Source: Photobacterium sanguinicancri (GTDB lineage Bacteria; Pseudomonadota; Gammaproteobacteria; Enterobacterales; Vibrionaceae). Taken from it: 52,747 bases of DNA. The stretch lies in assembly GCF_002265265.1 (NCBI RefSeq), contig NZ_NOIF01000004.1, positions 1 to 52,747 on the forward strand. The letters run 5' to 3'. The translations under genes and the position numbers were made by a program. Below, in pieces: positions 41,805-51,445 of the stretch (position 1 is the first letter of the stretch; every line of letters begins with the position of its first letter). A model generated the notes under the pieces. It was not told the DNA's origin. It ran no database searches and was given only the letters and a program-made list of their open reading frames with translations.

Positions 41805-42650
41805 TTAACCCTTCTGTACAGCTGCTACTTCGTCAGCGAAGCTCATTTCTTGAGCTTTCTCGATACCTTCACCAACTTCAAGACGGATGAAGTTAGTTAC
41901 TGTAGCGCCTTTAGCTTTCAGCATTTGACCAACAGTTTGAGATGGGTCCATGATGAATGCTTGACCAGTTAGAGAAACTTCGCCAGTGAATTTCTTCATG
42001 CGGCCAACAACCATTTTCTCTGCAATCTCTTGTGGCTTGCCAGATTCAACAGCGATAGCTACTTGGATTGCTTTCTCTTTCTCAACTACTTCAGCTGGAA
42101 CGTCTTCAGGGTTAACGAACTCAGGCTTAGATGCAGCGATGTGCATTGCAACGTGCTTGATCGTTTCTTCGTCAGCTTCACCAGCAACAACAACACCAAT
42201 ACGGTCGCCGTGACGGTAAGAACCAACTTTAGCGCCTTCGATGAACTCAACGCGACGGATAGAGATGTTCTCGCCGATTTTAGTTACTAGAGCGATACGT
42301 GCGTCTTCAAACTTAGCTTGAAGTGCAGCGATGTCTAGACGCTCAGCTAGTGCTGCATCTAGTACTTCGTTAGCGAATGCTAGGAAGTTAACATCTTTAG
42401 CTACGAAGTCAGTTTGACAGTTAACTTCAAGAAGAGCGGCAACGCCGTCTGCATCTTTAATTAAGATTGTACCTTCAGCAGCAACGTTACCTGCTTTTTT
42501 AGCAGCCTTTGCAGCACCGCTCTTACGCATATTTTCAATTGCTAGCTCGATGTCAGCATTTGCTTCAACAAGTGCTTTCTTACATTCCATCATGCCTGCG
42601 GCAGTACGTTCGCGCAGTTCTTTAACTAGGGCAGCTGTAACTGTTGCCAT
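41805..42650 (-). CDS. tsf: elongation factor Ts
   Basis: Nucleotide exchange factor for EF-Tu. 281 aa from ATG 42648-42650 ([14 protein letters not shown]); GAGG lies 8 nt upstream of it but only 2 nt from the ATG at 42656. Visible: UBA-like N-terminal domain with [13 protein letters not shown], the TDFVAKD motif that contacts EF-Tu, and the dimerisation region. Highly biased codon use. Confidence 0.97.
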   Translation of the reverse strand: MATVTAALVKELRERTAAGMMECKKALVEANADIELAIENMRKSGAAKAAKKAGNVAAEGTILIKDADGVAALLEVNCQTDFVAKDVNFLAFANEVLDAALAERLDIAALQAKFEDARIALVTKIGENISIRRVEFIEGAKVGSYRHGDRIGVVVAGEADEETIKHVAMHIAASKPEFVNPEDVPAEVVEKEKAIQVAIAVESGKPQEIAEKMVVGRMKKFTGEVSLTGQAFIMDPSQTVGQMLKAKGATVTNFIRLEVGEGIEKAQEMSFADEVAAVQKG

Positions 42651-42680
42651 TGTCATATCCTCAGTTTTAAATACTTGATA

Positions 42681-42710
42681 TAAAAATCAGGGGCCTAAGT
42701 AGGCCCCTGC
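42681..42710 (-). terminator. rpsB-tsf intergenic attenuator/terminator
   Basis: Perfect stem CAGGGGCCT and AGGCCCCTG with a four-base loop, followed on the minus strand by ATTTTTATA. E. coli also has a terminator-type attenuator between rpsB and tsf that lowers tsf relative to rpsB. Confidence 0.82.
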
Positions 42711-42768
42711 TAACCATTCTTAGTTTACGCAAGGTAACTTAAGAAGCTCAAATAAAGGAGCTTGGCTA

Positions 42769-43491
42769 TTACTCAGCTACGTAGCCTTCTTCAGCTTGCG
42801 CTACGATATCTTGGTTACGTGCTTCTGTAACAGTTGTCGCTACCGCACCAGTGTAAAGCTGGATAGAGCGGATTGCGTCATCGTTACCAGGGATAACGAA
42901 GTCTACGCCGTCTGGGTTAGAGTTAGTATCTACAACAGCAAATACTGGGATACCCAGGTTGTTAGCTTCTTTAATTGCGATGTGTTCGTGATCAGCATCG
43001 ATTACAAACATAGCGTCTGGTAGGCCAGCCATGTTTTTGATACCGCCAAGAGATTTTTCAAGCTTTTCCATTTCACGAGTACGCATAAGCGCTTCTTTCT
43101 TGGTTAGCTTGTCGAAAGTACCGTCTGCTGACTGAACTTCTAGATCTTTTAGACGTTTGATTGACTGACGAACAGTTTTCCAGTTAGTCAACATACCGCC
43201 TAACCAGCGGTTGTTTACGTAGAACTGGTCACAGCTTACAGCTGCTTCTTTAATTGATTCGCTGGCTGCGCGCTTAGTACCAACAAAAAGAACTTTACCT
43301 TTACGAGCTGCAATCTTGTTGATTTCAGCTAGAGCGTCGTTAAACATTGGTACAGTTTTTTCTAGGTTGATGATGTGTACTTTGTTACGAGCACCGAAAA
43401 TGAAAGGCTTCATTTTTGGGTTCCAGTAACGAGTTTGGTGACCGAAGTGAACACCAGCTTGAAGCATGTCGCGCATTGATACAGTTGCCAT
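42769..43491 (-). CDS. rpsB: 30S ribosomal protein S2
   Basis: Small-subunit protein, 240 aa from ATG 43489-43491 ([21 protein letters not shown]). AGAGGAATATTCA precedes it. Conserved: [29 protein letters not shown], and the coiled-coil insert. Heads the long leftward gene run. Translation of the rpsB-tsf mRNA is known to be repressed by free S2 through a conserved leader in gammaproteobacteria; such a leader is present upstream. Confidence 0.97.
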   Translation of the reverse strand: MATVSMRDMLQAGVHFGHQTRYWNPKMKPFIFGARNKVHIINLEKTVPMFNDALAEINKIAARKGKVLFVGTKRAASESIKEAAVSCDQFYVNNRWLGGMLTNWKTVRQSIKRLKDLEVQSADGTFDKLTKKEALMRTREMEKLEKSLGGIKNMAGLPDAMFVIDADHEHIAIKEANNLGIPVFAVVDTNSNPDGVDFVIPGNDDAIRSIQLYTGAVATTVTEARNQDIVAQAEEGYVAE

Positions 43492-43697
43492 TGAATATTC
43501 CTCTATGGGGTTAGGCGTCCACATATCCCATCCTACCGACCCTCTTTCTGCATTTGCCTAAGCGAAATAACAGCGGGCACCCCGGAGCATGTGTCGATAT
43601 GTGTGAGTGATTAATAAAGTTTAGTGCAAACGCAACTAACCCAGTGAAGTGCGAAGCTTCAACCTGAATTAGTACATTTACGGCGCGCTTTATACCA
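43492..43697 (-). promoter_or_regulatory. rpsB promoter and S2 autoregulatory leader
   Basis: An extended -10, TGGTATAAA (43689-43697 on the minus strand), is followed by the GC-rich discriminator GCGCGCCG (43681-43688), typical of growth-rate and ppGpp controlled promoters. Transcription would start near 43682, giving a leader of about 190 nt before rpsB. Long conserved rpsB leaders mediate S2 feedback in this group; the structure here was not modelled. The remaining 110 bp up to map (43698-43809) hold nothing else I can support apart from the expected map promoter. Confidence 0.7.
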
Positions 43698-43809
43698 TAT
43701 AAAGCCACCAATAATCCAGCCAAATCTAGCTCTAGAGCGAAACTTGGTTTTCATATTGCCCCCTCGCTGATAACATGAGAGGTAAACCGTAATTCGTAGA
43801 GAAGATTGA

Positions 43810-44640
43810 ATGACTATCAAGATCAAAACGCAGGAAGAAATCGAAAAAATGCGCGTAGCAGGTCAATTAGCTGCTGACGTATTAGAAATGATTGAACCTC
43901 ACGTAAAACCGGGCGTGACGACAGAAGAGCTTGACCGCATCTGTCACGAGTACATCACCAAAGAGCAAGGTTGTATCCCAGCTCCGCTTAACTACCACGG
44001 CTTCCCGAAATCTATCTGTACGTCAATCAACCACATCGTGTGTCACGGTATTCCGGCTGAGAAAGATGGTAACGAAGGCCAAAAATTTGGTAAACCAGCG
44101 ATCCTTAAAGATGGCGATATTGTGAACATTGATATCACGGTTATCAAAGACGGTTACCATGGTGACACCTCTAAGATGTTTGAAGTGGGTGAAGCATCAC
44201 TTGAAAACAAACGTCTTTGCCGCGTGGCACAAGAAAGCCTGTACCTTGCAATTAAGAAAGTAAAACCTGGTGCGAAACTAGGCGAAATTGGTACAGCTAT
44301 TCAAAAGTTCATCAAAAACGGTAACAGCCGTTTCTCTATCGTGAAAGATTTCTGTGGCCATGGCATTGGCAACGAATTCCACGAAGAGCCGCAAGTGGTT
44401 CACTACAAAAACAATGACCGCACAGTACTTAAAGCGGGCATGTGTTTCACGATTGAACCTATGATCAATGCGGGTAAATTTGGTTGTTTAGTCGATGACG
44501 AAGATGGCTGGACAGTTTACACCGTCGACGGTAAAAATTCGGCGCAATGGGAACACACATTGCTGGTAACGGAAACAGGTTGCGAAGTGTTAACCCTTCG
44601 CAAAGAGGAATCATTACCTCGCTTTGTAAACAACGCATAA
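43810..44640 (+). CDS. map: methionine aminopeptidase, type I
   Basis: Removes the initiator methionine from nascent proteins; dinuclear metal enzyme. 276 aa, a little longer than E. coli Map (264). Metal ligands are visible in NIDITVIKDGYHGDTS (two Asp), CGHGIG (His), TIEPM (Glu) and QWEHTLLVTE (Glu). Divergent from rpsB, as in E. coli. A terminator follows directly. Confidence 0.97.
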   Translation: MTIKIKTQEEIEKMRVAGQLAADVLEMIEPHVKPGVTTEELDRICHEYITKEQGCIPAPLNYHGFPKSICTSINHIVCHGIPAEKDGNEGQKFGKPAILKDGDIVNIDITVIKDGYHGDTSKMFEVGEASLENKRLCRVAQESLYLAIKKVKPGAKLGEIGTAIQKFIKNGNSRFSIVKDFCGHGIGNEFHEEPQVVHYKNNDRTVLKAGMCFTIEPMINAGKFGCLVDDEDGWTVYTVDGKNSAQWEHTLLVTETGCEVLTLRKEESLPRFVNNA

Positions 44641-44641
44641 T

Positions 44642-44673
44642 AAAAAAAGCCGACGATAACGTCGGCTTTTTTA
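44642..44673. terminator. rho-independent terminator after map
   Basis: AAAAAAGCCGACG, loop ATAA, CGTCGGCTTTTTT. It falls between map and glnD, so glnD should have its own promoter in the short gap that follows, though none is obvious. Confidence 0.92.
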
Positions 44674-44697
44674 TAAGCACATCCCGACCTTCATCAT

Positions 44698-47319
44698 ATG
44701 GCATGGACAGCAATGACTGATTCTTCAACTCACTATAATCATGACTGTAACCCACAGCATCTACGCGATGAGCTCGAGCAGTTTGCAGAGTTGCAAAAAG
44801 ACCAATTTCTCGCACGAAGTCCAGTTACAGAACTGGTGCATGCTCGTTCTCATTTTATTGATAGCTTGCTCCATCGATTATGGCGCAACTTTCAATTCCA
44901 TGAGTTACCCGGTCTCGCACTCATTGCAGTCGGTGGTTATGGTCGAGGTGAATTACACCCACTTTCAGATGTCGATATCCTCATACTGAGTCAGACTGCA
45001 CTTGATGAAGCAATCGGCGAAAAAGTCAGCCAATACTTAACCCTTCTTTGGGATTTACGACTCGACGTCGGCCACAGCGTACGTACTGTCGAACAATGTA
45101 TCGAGATTGGTTCTGATGACTTAACCGTGGCAACTAATTTGCAAGAAGCGCGTCAGATCTGCGGCTGTGAAGAAACATTCCTACAACTCGAAGAACGTAT
45201 ACACGCGACAGACTTCTGGCCCAGTGAGGTCTTCTTTCAAGCAAAACTTGATGAACAAAAAAAGCGTCATGCCCGTTATCACGATACCACTTACAACTTA
45301 GAACCGGATATTAAATCTAGCCCCGGTGGCCTGCGCGATATTCACACCTTAAGTTGGATCGCTCGTCGTCACTTTGGTGCCACCAGCCTATTGGAAATGA
45401 GTCGATTTGGCTTTCTCACCGACGCTGAATACCGAGAGCTCGCTGAATGCCAAACCGCTTTATGGCAAATTAGATTTGCACTGCACATCGAGCTACGTCG
45501 CTACGACAATCGACTCACCTTTGGCCACCAAGCTTCTGTTGCTGAAAACCTAGGTTTCATCGCTGAAGGGAACCGTGGCGTTGAAATGATGATGAAAGAG
45601 TTCTACCGTACCCTGAGACGGGTGTTAGAACTCAATAAAATGCTATTGCAGTTATTTGATCAGGCTATTTTGAATAATCGCGAAGAACGTGAAGTCATTG
45701 TATTAAGTGATGATTTTCACATTCGCGGGCATTTAATCGAAGCCACTAAACCGGCCCTATTTCAGGCGCGCCCTGAAACCATTTTAGACATGTGCCAACA
45801 CGTTGCGGAAAACTCCAGCATAGAAGGTATCGCCGCACCCACTTTACGCCAACTGCGTACAGCTCGCCGTCGTCTTAACCTTTTCCTCGTTGATATTCCA
45901 GCAGCTCGTGAGAAGTTCATGGAGTTGATCCGTCAACCCAACGCCCTGCAAAAAGCCTTTAGGTTGATGCATCGCCACGGTATTTTGTCGTCATATTTAC
46001 CGCAGTGGAGCCAAATTGTAGGTCAAATGCAGTTTGATCTCTTTCATGTCTATACCGTCGATGAACATAGTGTCCGCGTACTCAAAAATATTAATAAATT
46101 TAACGATCCAGAAAACCGTGAACGCCACCCAATTTGCTGCGAAGTGTACCCAAGGATCATCAAAAAAGAGTTACTGCTTATCGCGGCGATTTTCCATGAT
46201 ATCGCCAAAGGACGCGGTGGGGACCACTCAGAGTTGGGGGCTATCGAAGCTTATGATTTCTGTATCTTGCATGGTTTATCTCGCCCAGAAGCCAACATTG
46301 TCTCTTGGTTAGTCAAACACCACCTACTGATGTCAGTGACCGCGCAGCGCCGTGATATTTACGACCCAGAAGTCGTTACTACATTCGCCAAAATAGTCCG
46401 TGATGAAGAACGACTGGATTACCTTATTTGCCTCACCGTTGCCGACATTTGTGCCACGAACCAAGATCTGTGGAATAGCTGGAAGCGCACACTACTGGCA
46501 GAGCTGTATTACTCAACTCAAAAGGCACTGCGTCGCGGATTAGAAAATCCGCCCGATATACGAGAACGTATCCGCCACAATCAACATTTAGCGTCTGCGT
46601 TACTGCGCAGCCAAAACTTTGCACCACGTGAAATAGAAGTCTTATGGCAACGCTTTAAAGCGGATTACTTCTTACGACATACCCATAAACAATTGGCATG
46701 GCATGCCGAAGCTATGTTGCAGCATGACCATGAAAAACCATTGATTTTACTCAGTAAGAAATCCACGAGAGGCGGCACTGAGGTCTTTGTTTATTGTAAA
46801 GACAAGCCTAAGCTCTTTTCGATTGTGGTCTCAGAGCTCGACAAGAAGAATTTGAGCGTGCACGACGCCCAAATCATGACCAGTAAAGATGGCTATGCAT
46901 TAGATACCTTTATGGTTCTCGATCCCACAGGGAAAACCCTGAATGAAAATCGCCATAATACAGTACGTCGCGCACTGGTGAATGCGTTAACACACATGAA
47001 GTCAGATCGTAAAAAGAAACGCGCGCCACGTAAATTACTGCACTTTAACGTCAAAACCAAAGTCGATTTCTTACCGACCAAAACAGGTAAGAAAACCATG
47101 ATGGAATTAGTCGCGCTCGATATGCCAGGGCTATTAGCTAAAATTGGTGCCGTCTTTGCTAAACTGCGTATCAGCTTACAAGCCGCAAAAATCACCACCA
47201 TAGGTGAACGCGCAGAAGACTTTTTCATCGTGGTTAATGAACATGGCAGCCAATTAACGGATGACGAGCAGCTGGTACTCAAAGCTGAGTTGATCGCTAA
47301 ACTCGACCATCACGACTAA
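44698..47319 (+). CDS. glnD: bifunctional uridylyltransferase/uridylyl-removing enzyme
   Basis: Senses glutamine and adds or removes UMP on PII proteins (GlnB/GlnK), the top of the nitrogen regulation cascade. 873 aa. Domains in order: nucleotidyltransferase with GGYGRGELHPLSDVD (about 79-93), HD hydrolase with IFHDIAKGRGGDHSELG (about 500), and two ACT domains that bind glutamine (about 690-873). ATG 44698 is the longest start; ATG 44713 (MTDSSTHYN) with GGA 5 nt upstream is a real alternative. Confidence 0.96.
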   Translation: MAWTAMTDSSTHYNHDCNPQHLRDELEQFAELQKDQFLARSPVTELVHARSHFIDSLLHRLWRNFQFHELPGLALIAVGGYGRGELHPLSDVDILILSQTALDEAIGEKVSQYLTLLWDLRLDVGHSVRTVEQCIEIGSDDLTVATNLQEARQICGCEETFLQLEERIHATDFWPSEVFFQAKLDEQKKRHARYHDTTYNLEPDIKSSPGGLRDIHTLSWIARRHFGATSLLEMSRFGFLTDAEYRELAECQTALWQIRFALHIELRRYDNRLTFGHQASVAENLGFIAEGNRGVEMMMKEFYRTLRRVLELNKMLLQLFDQAILNNREEREVIVLSDDFHIRGHLIEATKPALFQARPETILDMCQHVAENSSIEGIAAPTLRQLRTARRRLNLFLVDIPAAREKFMELIRQPNALQKAFRLMHRHGILSSYLPQWSQIVGQMQFDLFHVYTVDEHSVRVLKNINKFNDPENRERHPICCEVYPRIIKKELLLIAAIFHDIAKGRGGDHSELGAIEAYDFCILHGLSRPEANIVSWLVKHHLLMSVTAQRRDIYDPEVVTTFAKIVRDEERLDYLICLTVADICATNQDLWNSWKRTLLAELYYSTQKALRRGLENPPDIRERIRHNQHLASALLRSQNFAPREIEVLWQRFKADYFLRHTHKQLAWHAEAMLQHDHEKPLILLSKKSTRGGTEVFVYCKDKPKLFSIVVSELDKKNLSVHDAQIMTSKDGYALDTFMVLDPTGKTLNENRHNTVRRALVNALTHMKSDRKKKRAPRKLLHFNVKTKVDFLPTKTGKKTMMELVALDMPGLLAKIGAVFAKLRISLQAAKITTIGERAEDFFIVVNEHGSQLTDDEQLVLKAELIAKLDHHD

Positions 47320-47331
47320 TCCTCCCTATCA

Positions 47332-47361
47332 GCCCTTACTGATTTTAAAATGAGTAAGGGC
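47332..47361. repeat. 30-bp inverted repeat after glnD
   Basis: GCCCTTACT and AGTAAGGGC flank an A/T-rich self-complementary centre; only two mismatches over 30 bp. No T run follows, so it is not a standard terminator; it may stabilise the glnD mRNA 3' end. Confidence 0.5.
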
Positions 47362-47510
47362 GATCTTGTCCACATATCCCGCCCTCTTAGCAAGCGTCCA
47401 ACTTACAATCTTGCTACATTATTCAAACAAGAATCGCCAATTTACTTAGATGATGAATAGATTGGTATTGCAACATTTCTCTCCCACCGTACCCCATACA
47501 TGAGGCCTTT

Positions 47511-47891
47511 ATGTACCCAAACCTCACCGGCATTGGCATCGAACTTCCAGAAACTATCGAACGCTATAGCCTTCGCCAAGAAGCCGCGAACGATATTCTT
47601 AAAATTTACTTTAAAAAACGAAAAGGCGAGCTGTTCGCAAAAAGTGTGAAATTCAAATTTCCACGCCAACGCAAATCTGTTGTAGTAAACAGTGGTAGCC
47701 GAGAATACAAAGAAGTTACAGAGATCAATCGAAACCTAACTCATATCATTGATGAGCTTGATAAAATCACGAAACGCAAACATGTAGAAGTGGATGTTAA
47801 GAAAAAAATATTAGGTGATCTTCGCCACTTAGAACAAGTGGTTAGCCATAAAATTGCAGAGATCGAAGCCGATCTCGAAAAGCTAAAATAG
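47511..47891 (+). CDS. yaeH: DUF3461/UPF0325 family protein YaeH
   Basis: Conserved gammaproteobacterial protein of unknown function, 126 aa. Close to E. coli YaeH in [31 protein letters not shown] and [19 protein letters not shown]. The C-terminal third is a charged helix or coiled coil. GAGG lies 5 nt before the ATG. In E. coli it is also close to glnD, with dapD between them; dapD is absent here. Confidence 0.9.
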   Translation: MYPNLTGIGIELPETIERYSLRQEAANDILKIYFKKRKGELFAKSVKFKFPRQRKSVVVNSGSREYKEVTEINRNLTHIIDELDKITKRKHVEVDVKKKILGDLRHLEQVVSHKIAEIEADLEKLK

Positions 47892-47933
47892 TCGCTAGCC
47901 GCCACCCTCTCCAACAAAAAAGCACATCGCCTT

Positions 47934-47956
47934 TATATTGGCCATGTGCTTTTATA
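47934..47956. terminator. rho-independent terminator after yaeH
   Basis: AAAAGCACAT-GCC and GGC-ATGTGCTTTT pair with one mismatch, with A and T runs on both sides. It lies between the converging yaeH and yqcA genes. Confidence 0.82.
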
Positions 47957-48028
47957 TGCCACGCTCACAACAGCATCTTAATGGTCATTGTGTTTATGTT
48001 CGTCATTGTTATCGTGATAAGAAACAAT

Positions 48029-48484
48029 TTAGGCGACTTTCTTCAATAGCCCACCAAGCCAAGGGATCACCACTTCTAGTGCATCGAAGTTAACACAAGC
48101 ATCAACGTCTAACCGCGGTGCGAGTGGTTTAGCCTGCAACTGCTGTAGCAACTCATCAAACTGACGGCCACCACCACAGTAGCGATCTTCGCCATAGCTA
48201 GAATCACCTAAGGCAACCACACCATAATGCATCGCAGGCATTAACGGGAATTGATCGCTTAACGCCATAAACAATGGCATCAAGTTATCGGGGATCTCAC
48301 CCTGCCCTGTGGTTGATGAAATCACCAACACTATATCTTGCTGATAGGCGACTAAATCGCTCAATTCAGGGTCAAGATAGACTTGGGTTAAATGGCCGCT
48401 TTCATTTAATTTTGCTGCGACTTCTTCTGCGACATCTTCCGCGCCACCAAATACCGAGCCGACGAACACGCCAATTTTTGCCAT
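48029..48484 (-). CDS. yqcA: flavodoxin-like protein YqcA
   Basis: Small FMN protein, 151 aa from ATG 48482-48484 (MAKIGVFVGSVFGGAEDVAEEV); AGGA lies 5 nt upstream. The phosphate-binding loop (GSVFGGAEDVA) is an MioC/YqcA-type variant, and the flavin loops SSTTGQGE and GDSSYGEDRYCGG are visible. Placement directly after truC identifies it as YqcA rather than MioC. The longer frame to 48562 overlaps truC's end only loosely and is not conserved. Confidence 0.88.
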   Translation of the reverse strand: MAKIGVFVGSVFGGAEDVAEEVAAKLNESGHLTQVYLDPELSDLVAYQQDIVLVISSTTGQGEIPDNLMPLFMALSDQFPLMPAMHYGVVALGDSSYGEDRYCGGGRQFDELLQQLQAKPLAPRLDVDACVNFDALEVVIPWLGGLLKKVA

Positions 48485-48582
48485 CGCTTCCTCGCTTAGC
48501 CTCTCAGGCTGACAATTACATTCCTTTAGTATTAGAGTGGTCGGCATTAGTAAAAGTTGCAAACAATTTAAGCGGTTAATCG

Positions 48583-49326
48583 TTAGCTTTCAGCAACACA
48601 CATTAAAGAAATAGGCCAGTCAAACGCCGTCATCACTCGTAGCCATGGCTCATCAACATTGGCGCGGATGTCTAACGCTTCGCCTGTAATCGGATGTGCA
48701 AACTGCAAGCGAGATGCGTGTAGCATCAGGCGGTGGCAATCATAATTTTCACGAAACATACGATTATGACGACCATCACCGTGGTTCACATCACCAATAA
48801 TATGGTGACTTAAATGGTGCATATGGCGACGAAGCTGATGTTTACGGCCAGTTTCCGGCTTCATTTCAACCAAACAATAGCGGCTGGTATTATAGCGACC
48901 CACTGCAATGTTTGTTTCAACGGTTGCGAGTGGACAATATGCAGTTACCGCCTCTTGCGCTTCTTGTTCTTCTTTGGCGTGTTTATCGGCGATTTTATCC
49001 AACTCTTTTTTCAGTGGATAATCTAATACTGCCGCCTCTTTTACCCAACCGCGCACCACGGCATGGTACGTTTTATGAATATCTCGTCCTGCAAATAATG
49101 GCATCATTTGTGCCGCAATTTCACTCGATAGCCCGAAGATCAACACACCCGATGTTGGACGATCAAGACGGTGTAACGGGAATACATGCTGACCAATTTG
49201 ATCACGCAATGTTTGCATTACAAACTGCGTTTCATGGCTATCGAGCCAAGATCGGTGCACTAACATACCTGCGGGCTTATTCACCGCCACTAAATATTCA
49301 TCTTGGAATAAAATTTCGAGTTCCAT
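48583..49326 (-). CDS. truC: tRNA pseudouridine(65) synthase
   Basis: Isomerises U65 in tRNA-Ile and tRNA-Asp. 247 aa, RluA-family fold with catalytic Asp in HRLDRPTSGVL (about 53-63), and RKHQLRRHMHHL. E. coli TruC is about 260 aa. It lies between yqcC and yqcA, the conserved operon order. Confidence 0.93.
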   Translation of the reverse strand: MELEILFQDEYLVAVNKPAGMLVHRSWLDSHETQFVMQTLRDQIGQHVFPLHRLDRPTSGVLIFGLSSEIAAQMMPLFAGRDIHKTYHAVVRGWVKEAAVLDYPLKKELDKIADKHAKEEQEAQEAVTAYCPLATVETNIAVGRYNTSRYCLVEMKPETGRKHQLRRHMHHLSHHIIGDVNHGDGRHNRMFRENYDCHRLMLHASRLQFAHPITGEALDIRANVDEPWLRVMTAFDWPISLMCVAES

Positions 49327-49330
49327 TAGC

Positions 49331-49651
49331 TCACTTCGCTTTTAGTAAATGATCGAATTCATGGCACACAGCAAGCATAGCCTCGTAACCTTGTTCGTTT
49401 TTCATCGCCTCTTCCACATAGGGAGCAATCTCAAACTGACTAGGCAGCGGTAAATGCTGGCTCACCAACAGGGTCATTTTAGGGATGAAAATCCACTGTA
49501 ACCACTGGGAGCACGACAAGGTATCTATCGCAAACGGCTCAATACTTGCCAATGCCTGCGCACTCGGTGAACACGCATCCCATTGTTGATGTTGTTGCAT
49601 AGTTTGCTGCAACTTTCCCAGTAATTGTTGGCAATGAAGGTATTTATCCAC
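49331..49651 (-). CDS. yqcC: DUF446 family protein YqcC
   Basis: Small protein of unknown function, 106 aa, helical and rich in Gln/Leu. Its position 4 bp upstream of truC and the motif QWLQWIFIPKM fit YqcC, which in E. coli opens the same operon and lies next to csrB. Sequence is more diverged than its neighbours, so the family call relies partly on context. Confidence 0.85.
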   Translation of the reverse strand: MDKYLHCQQLLGKLQQTMQQHQQWDACSPSAQALASIEPFAIDTLSCSQWLQWIFIPKMTLLVSQHLPLPSQFEIAPYVEEAMKNEQGYEAMLAVCHEFDHLLKAK

Positions 49652-49746
49652 GTCATTTATCCCAGTGCGATGAATTCAGGCGCGCAAGGATACCATCTCG
49701 CACGCAGAGTCCATATAATCAAAGAACCATTTAGGAGTAATCAAAG

Positions 49747-50793
49747 ATGTCCATGGATAATTTTCATACCCTCACCCAACTGTTAGACAATGCCGGCTGC
49801 CAATACAAAATTTTTGATCTTGGCCGCCGCGTTTGCGAAATCAATGTTGAGCAATTTAAAGCCGTCGAAGAAAACCGCCAACCTTATCCATGGCCATTGC
49901 AACAGCATGCTCATTTATCCATTTCTTTTTGGCAAGCAGGTAATACACCTTGGATTTGGTTCTTACGCTTACCGCTTGATGAACGTGGTCTTCTAAAGCA
50001 AGCTGCTGTAGGCGACTTCATCAAGTATGTGATTGAAGCCATGGGCGCAACACTCAACAGTGAGCCAACGGAAGAAGAACAAGAAAAGCTAGCTGCAAAC
50101 CCTTACACCTTCAAACCTAGCGACGACAAGATGGCAATCTTTCATGCTCAGCTTCGCCAACGCTTATCGCTTTCCTCTAGCCAGTACTATGAACACGCTC
50201 AACATTACCTCACTGGTGACTTAGGCTGGGAGCAATGGCAAGCCGTTGGTTTACAAGGTTTGGCTGATGTCTGTGCTCGCATGAAACAAGAAAACAATAC
50301 CACTCTGCTCCGTAAAGGCATCAATAAGCTACCAATGACACCGTTATATGCATTACTCGGTTGCTTAGAGCATTGTGAATTACCGCAAAGCCTCGCAGAA
50401 CGATTACAAGAGCGCCTCAACCTTGAATGCGAACAAGCTGAGCCCGACCTATTCCTGATTGCTGCATTATTGCGTGCAATGGCAGGAATTGACGCCCAAC
50501 AACTCAACCTTGCCTTAAAAGCGGTACTGAGCCAACCAAAGCTGTGCCACCCAGAAGTGCTGGTCGCAATTGCAGGGCGCTGCTGGAATGGCTTAACGCA
50601 TACTGATACTGCCGGTGAGTTTTTATTACGCTTGGCTCAAACTAATGACCAAGTGTTGTTTAATCAGCTATTTACCGACTTAGTCATGTTGCCTTTATTG
50701 CGTGGCATCATGTTGCAAGTACTTCATAGCCAAGCAAACCCTGAACTCGTAACTGCCATTACTCAGTTACAGCAGCATGCACGTAGTCAGTAG
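49747..50793 (+). CDS. DUF3549 family protein
   Basis: 348-aa cytoplasmic protein of a family found in Vibrionaceae and relatives; function unknown. Opening segment FHTLTQLLDNAGCQYKIFDLGRR and WIWFLRLPLDERGLL are the recognisable parts. The C-terminal half (about 170-345) is a series of helices and resembles helical-repeat folds. AGGAG lies 9 nt before the ATG. Divergent from yqcC and cooriented with the DUF3301 gene. Confidence 0.8.
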   Translation: MSMDNFHTLTQLLDNAGCQYKIFDLGRRVCEINVEQFKAVEENRQPYPWPLQQHAHLSISFWQAGNTPWIWFLRLPLDERGLLKQAAVGDFIKYVIEAMGATLNSEPTEEEQEKLAANPYTFKPSDDKMAIFHAQLRQRLSLSSSQYYEHAQHYLTGDLGWEQWQAVGLQGLADVCARMKQENNTTLLRKGINKLPMTPLYALLGCLEHCELPQSLAERLQERLNLECEQAEPDLFLIAALLRAMAGIDAQQLNLALKAVLSQPKLCHPEVLVAIAGRCWNGLTHTDTAGEFLLRLAQTNDQVLFNQLFTDLVMLPLLRGIMLQVLHSQANPELVTAITQLQQHARSQ

Positions 50794-50850
50794 TAACTCG
50801 CTGCAAGCTATGGGTATTAGCCGTTAAATGTGGTTTACAAGGAAGATAAT

Positions 50851-51156
50851 TTGACCAATTTATTTTGGATTGTCACAGTATCGTTTGGCTGTTTTCTGTT
50901 TTGGCAACAACGCCGCCAAACGGAATTGGCGCAGAAATTTATAGAGCAACGCTGTGAAAAGTTAGGCTTACAGCTACTCAGTACAGCCCGAGGATCGCAT
51001 AAGCTGCGTGATGAGCAACAATGGCACTGGCATACCGTATATTGGTTTGAATTTTCGGCTGATGGGCAAGACTATTATCAAGGGTACATAGTAATGAAAG
51101 GGTTTAGACCTATGCGTTTTTATGTGCCACCTCACCGTTTACCGGATGAGTATTAG
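50851..51156 (+). CDS. DUF3301 family membrane-anchored protein
   Basis: 101-aa protein of unknown function. A single hydrophobic N-terminal helix (about 3-18) is followed by a WQQRRQTELA segment and a conserved cytosolic domain. The start is taken as TTG 50851 because AAGGA lies 7 nt upstream and the helix then begins at once; a GTG at 50830 would add seven residues. It follows the DUF3549 gene by 57 bp and probably shares its message. A terminator follows. Confidence 0.78.
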   Translation: MTNLFWIVTVSFGCFLFWQQRRQTELAQKFIEQRCEKLGLQLLSTARGSHKLRDEQQWHWHTVYWFEFSADGQDYYQGYIVMKGFRPMRFYVPPHRLPDEY

Positions 51157-51190
51157 CCCTAATATCGACCAATCACTAAATAGCAGATAC

Positions 51191-51220
51191 AAAAAAAGCA
51201 GCCAAGGCTGCTTTTTTTGT
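51191..51220. terminator. bidirectional rho-independent terminator
   Basis: AAAAAAAGCAGCC, short loop, GGCTGCTTTTTTT. It ends the DUF3549-DUF3301 unit. Confidence 0.93.
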
Positions 51221-51393
51221 AATACCAATCTGGGTAAGTAAATGATCAGGTGATTGCGCAGGAAAAATCACTGAGAACAAGGCGTAGATTGCGGATAGCT
51301 AGTTGTTCTATCTACAAAATCTACAACGCAGTTATCATTGATTTTAACCAGCAAGAACGATCAGTTGCTTAGTTAGATTGGTATAATACCAAT
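51220..51393. mobile_element. MITE-like element, about 165 bp
   Basis: Terminal inverted repeats of 26 bp lie at 51222-51247 (begins ATACCAATCT) and 51359-51384 (its complement), matching at 21 of 26 positions. A direct repeat TAATACCAAT occurs at both ends (51220-51229 and 51384-51393). There is no coding capacity. Similar elements with ATACCAAT ends are common in Vibrio and relatives by my recollection, but copy number in this genome cannot be seen from the window. It lies between a terminator and the 3' end of the first csrB gene. Confidence 0.7.
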
Positions 51394-51445
51394 AGGTCAT
51401 ATCTGTCTGTCTTGGTATTGGGCTCGAATCGCTCCCGCTCCTTCC

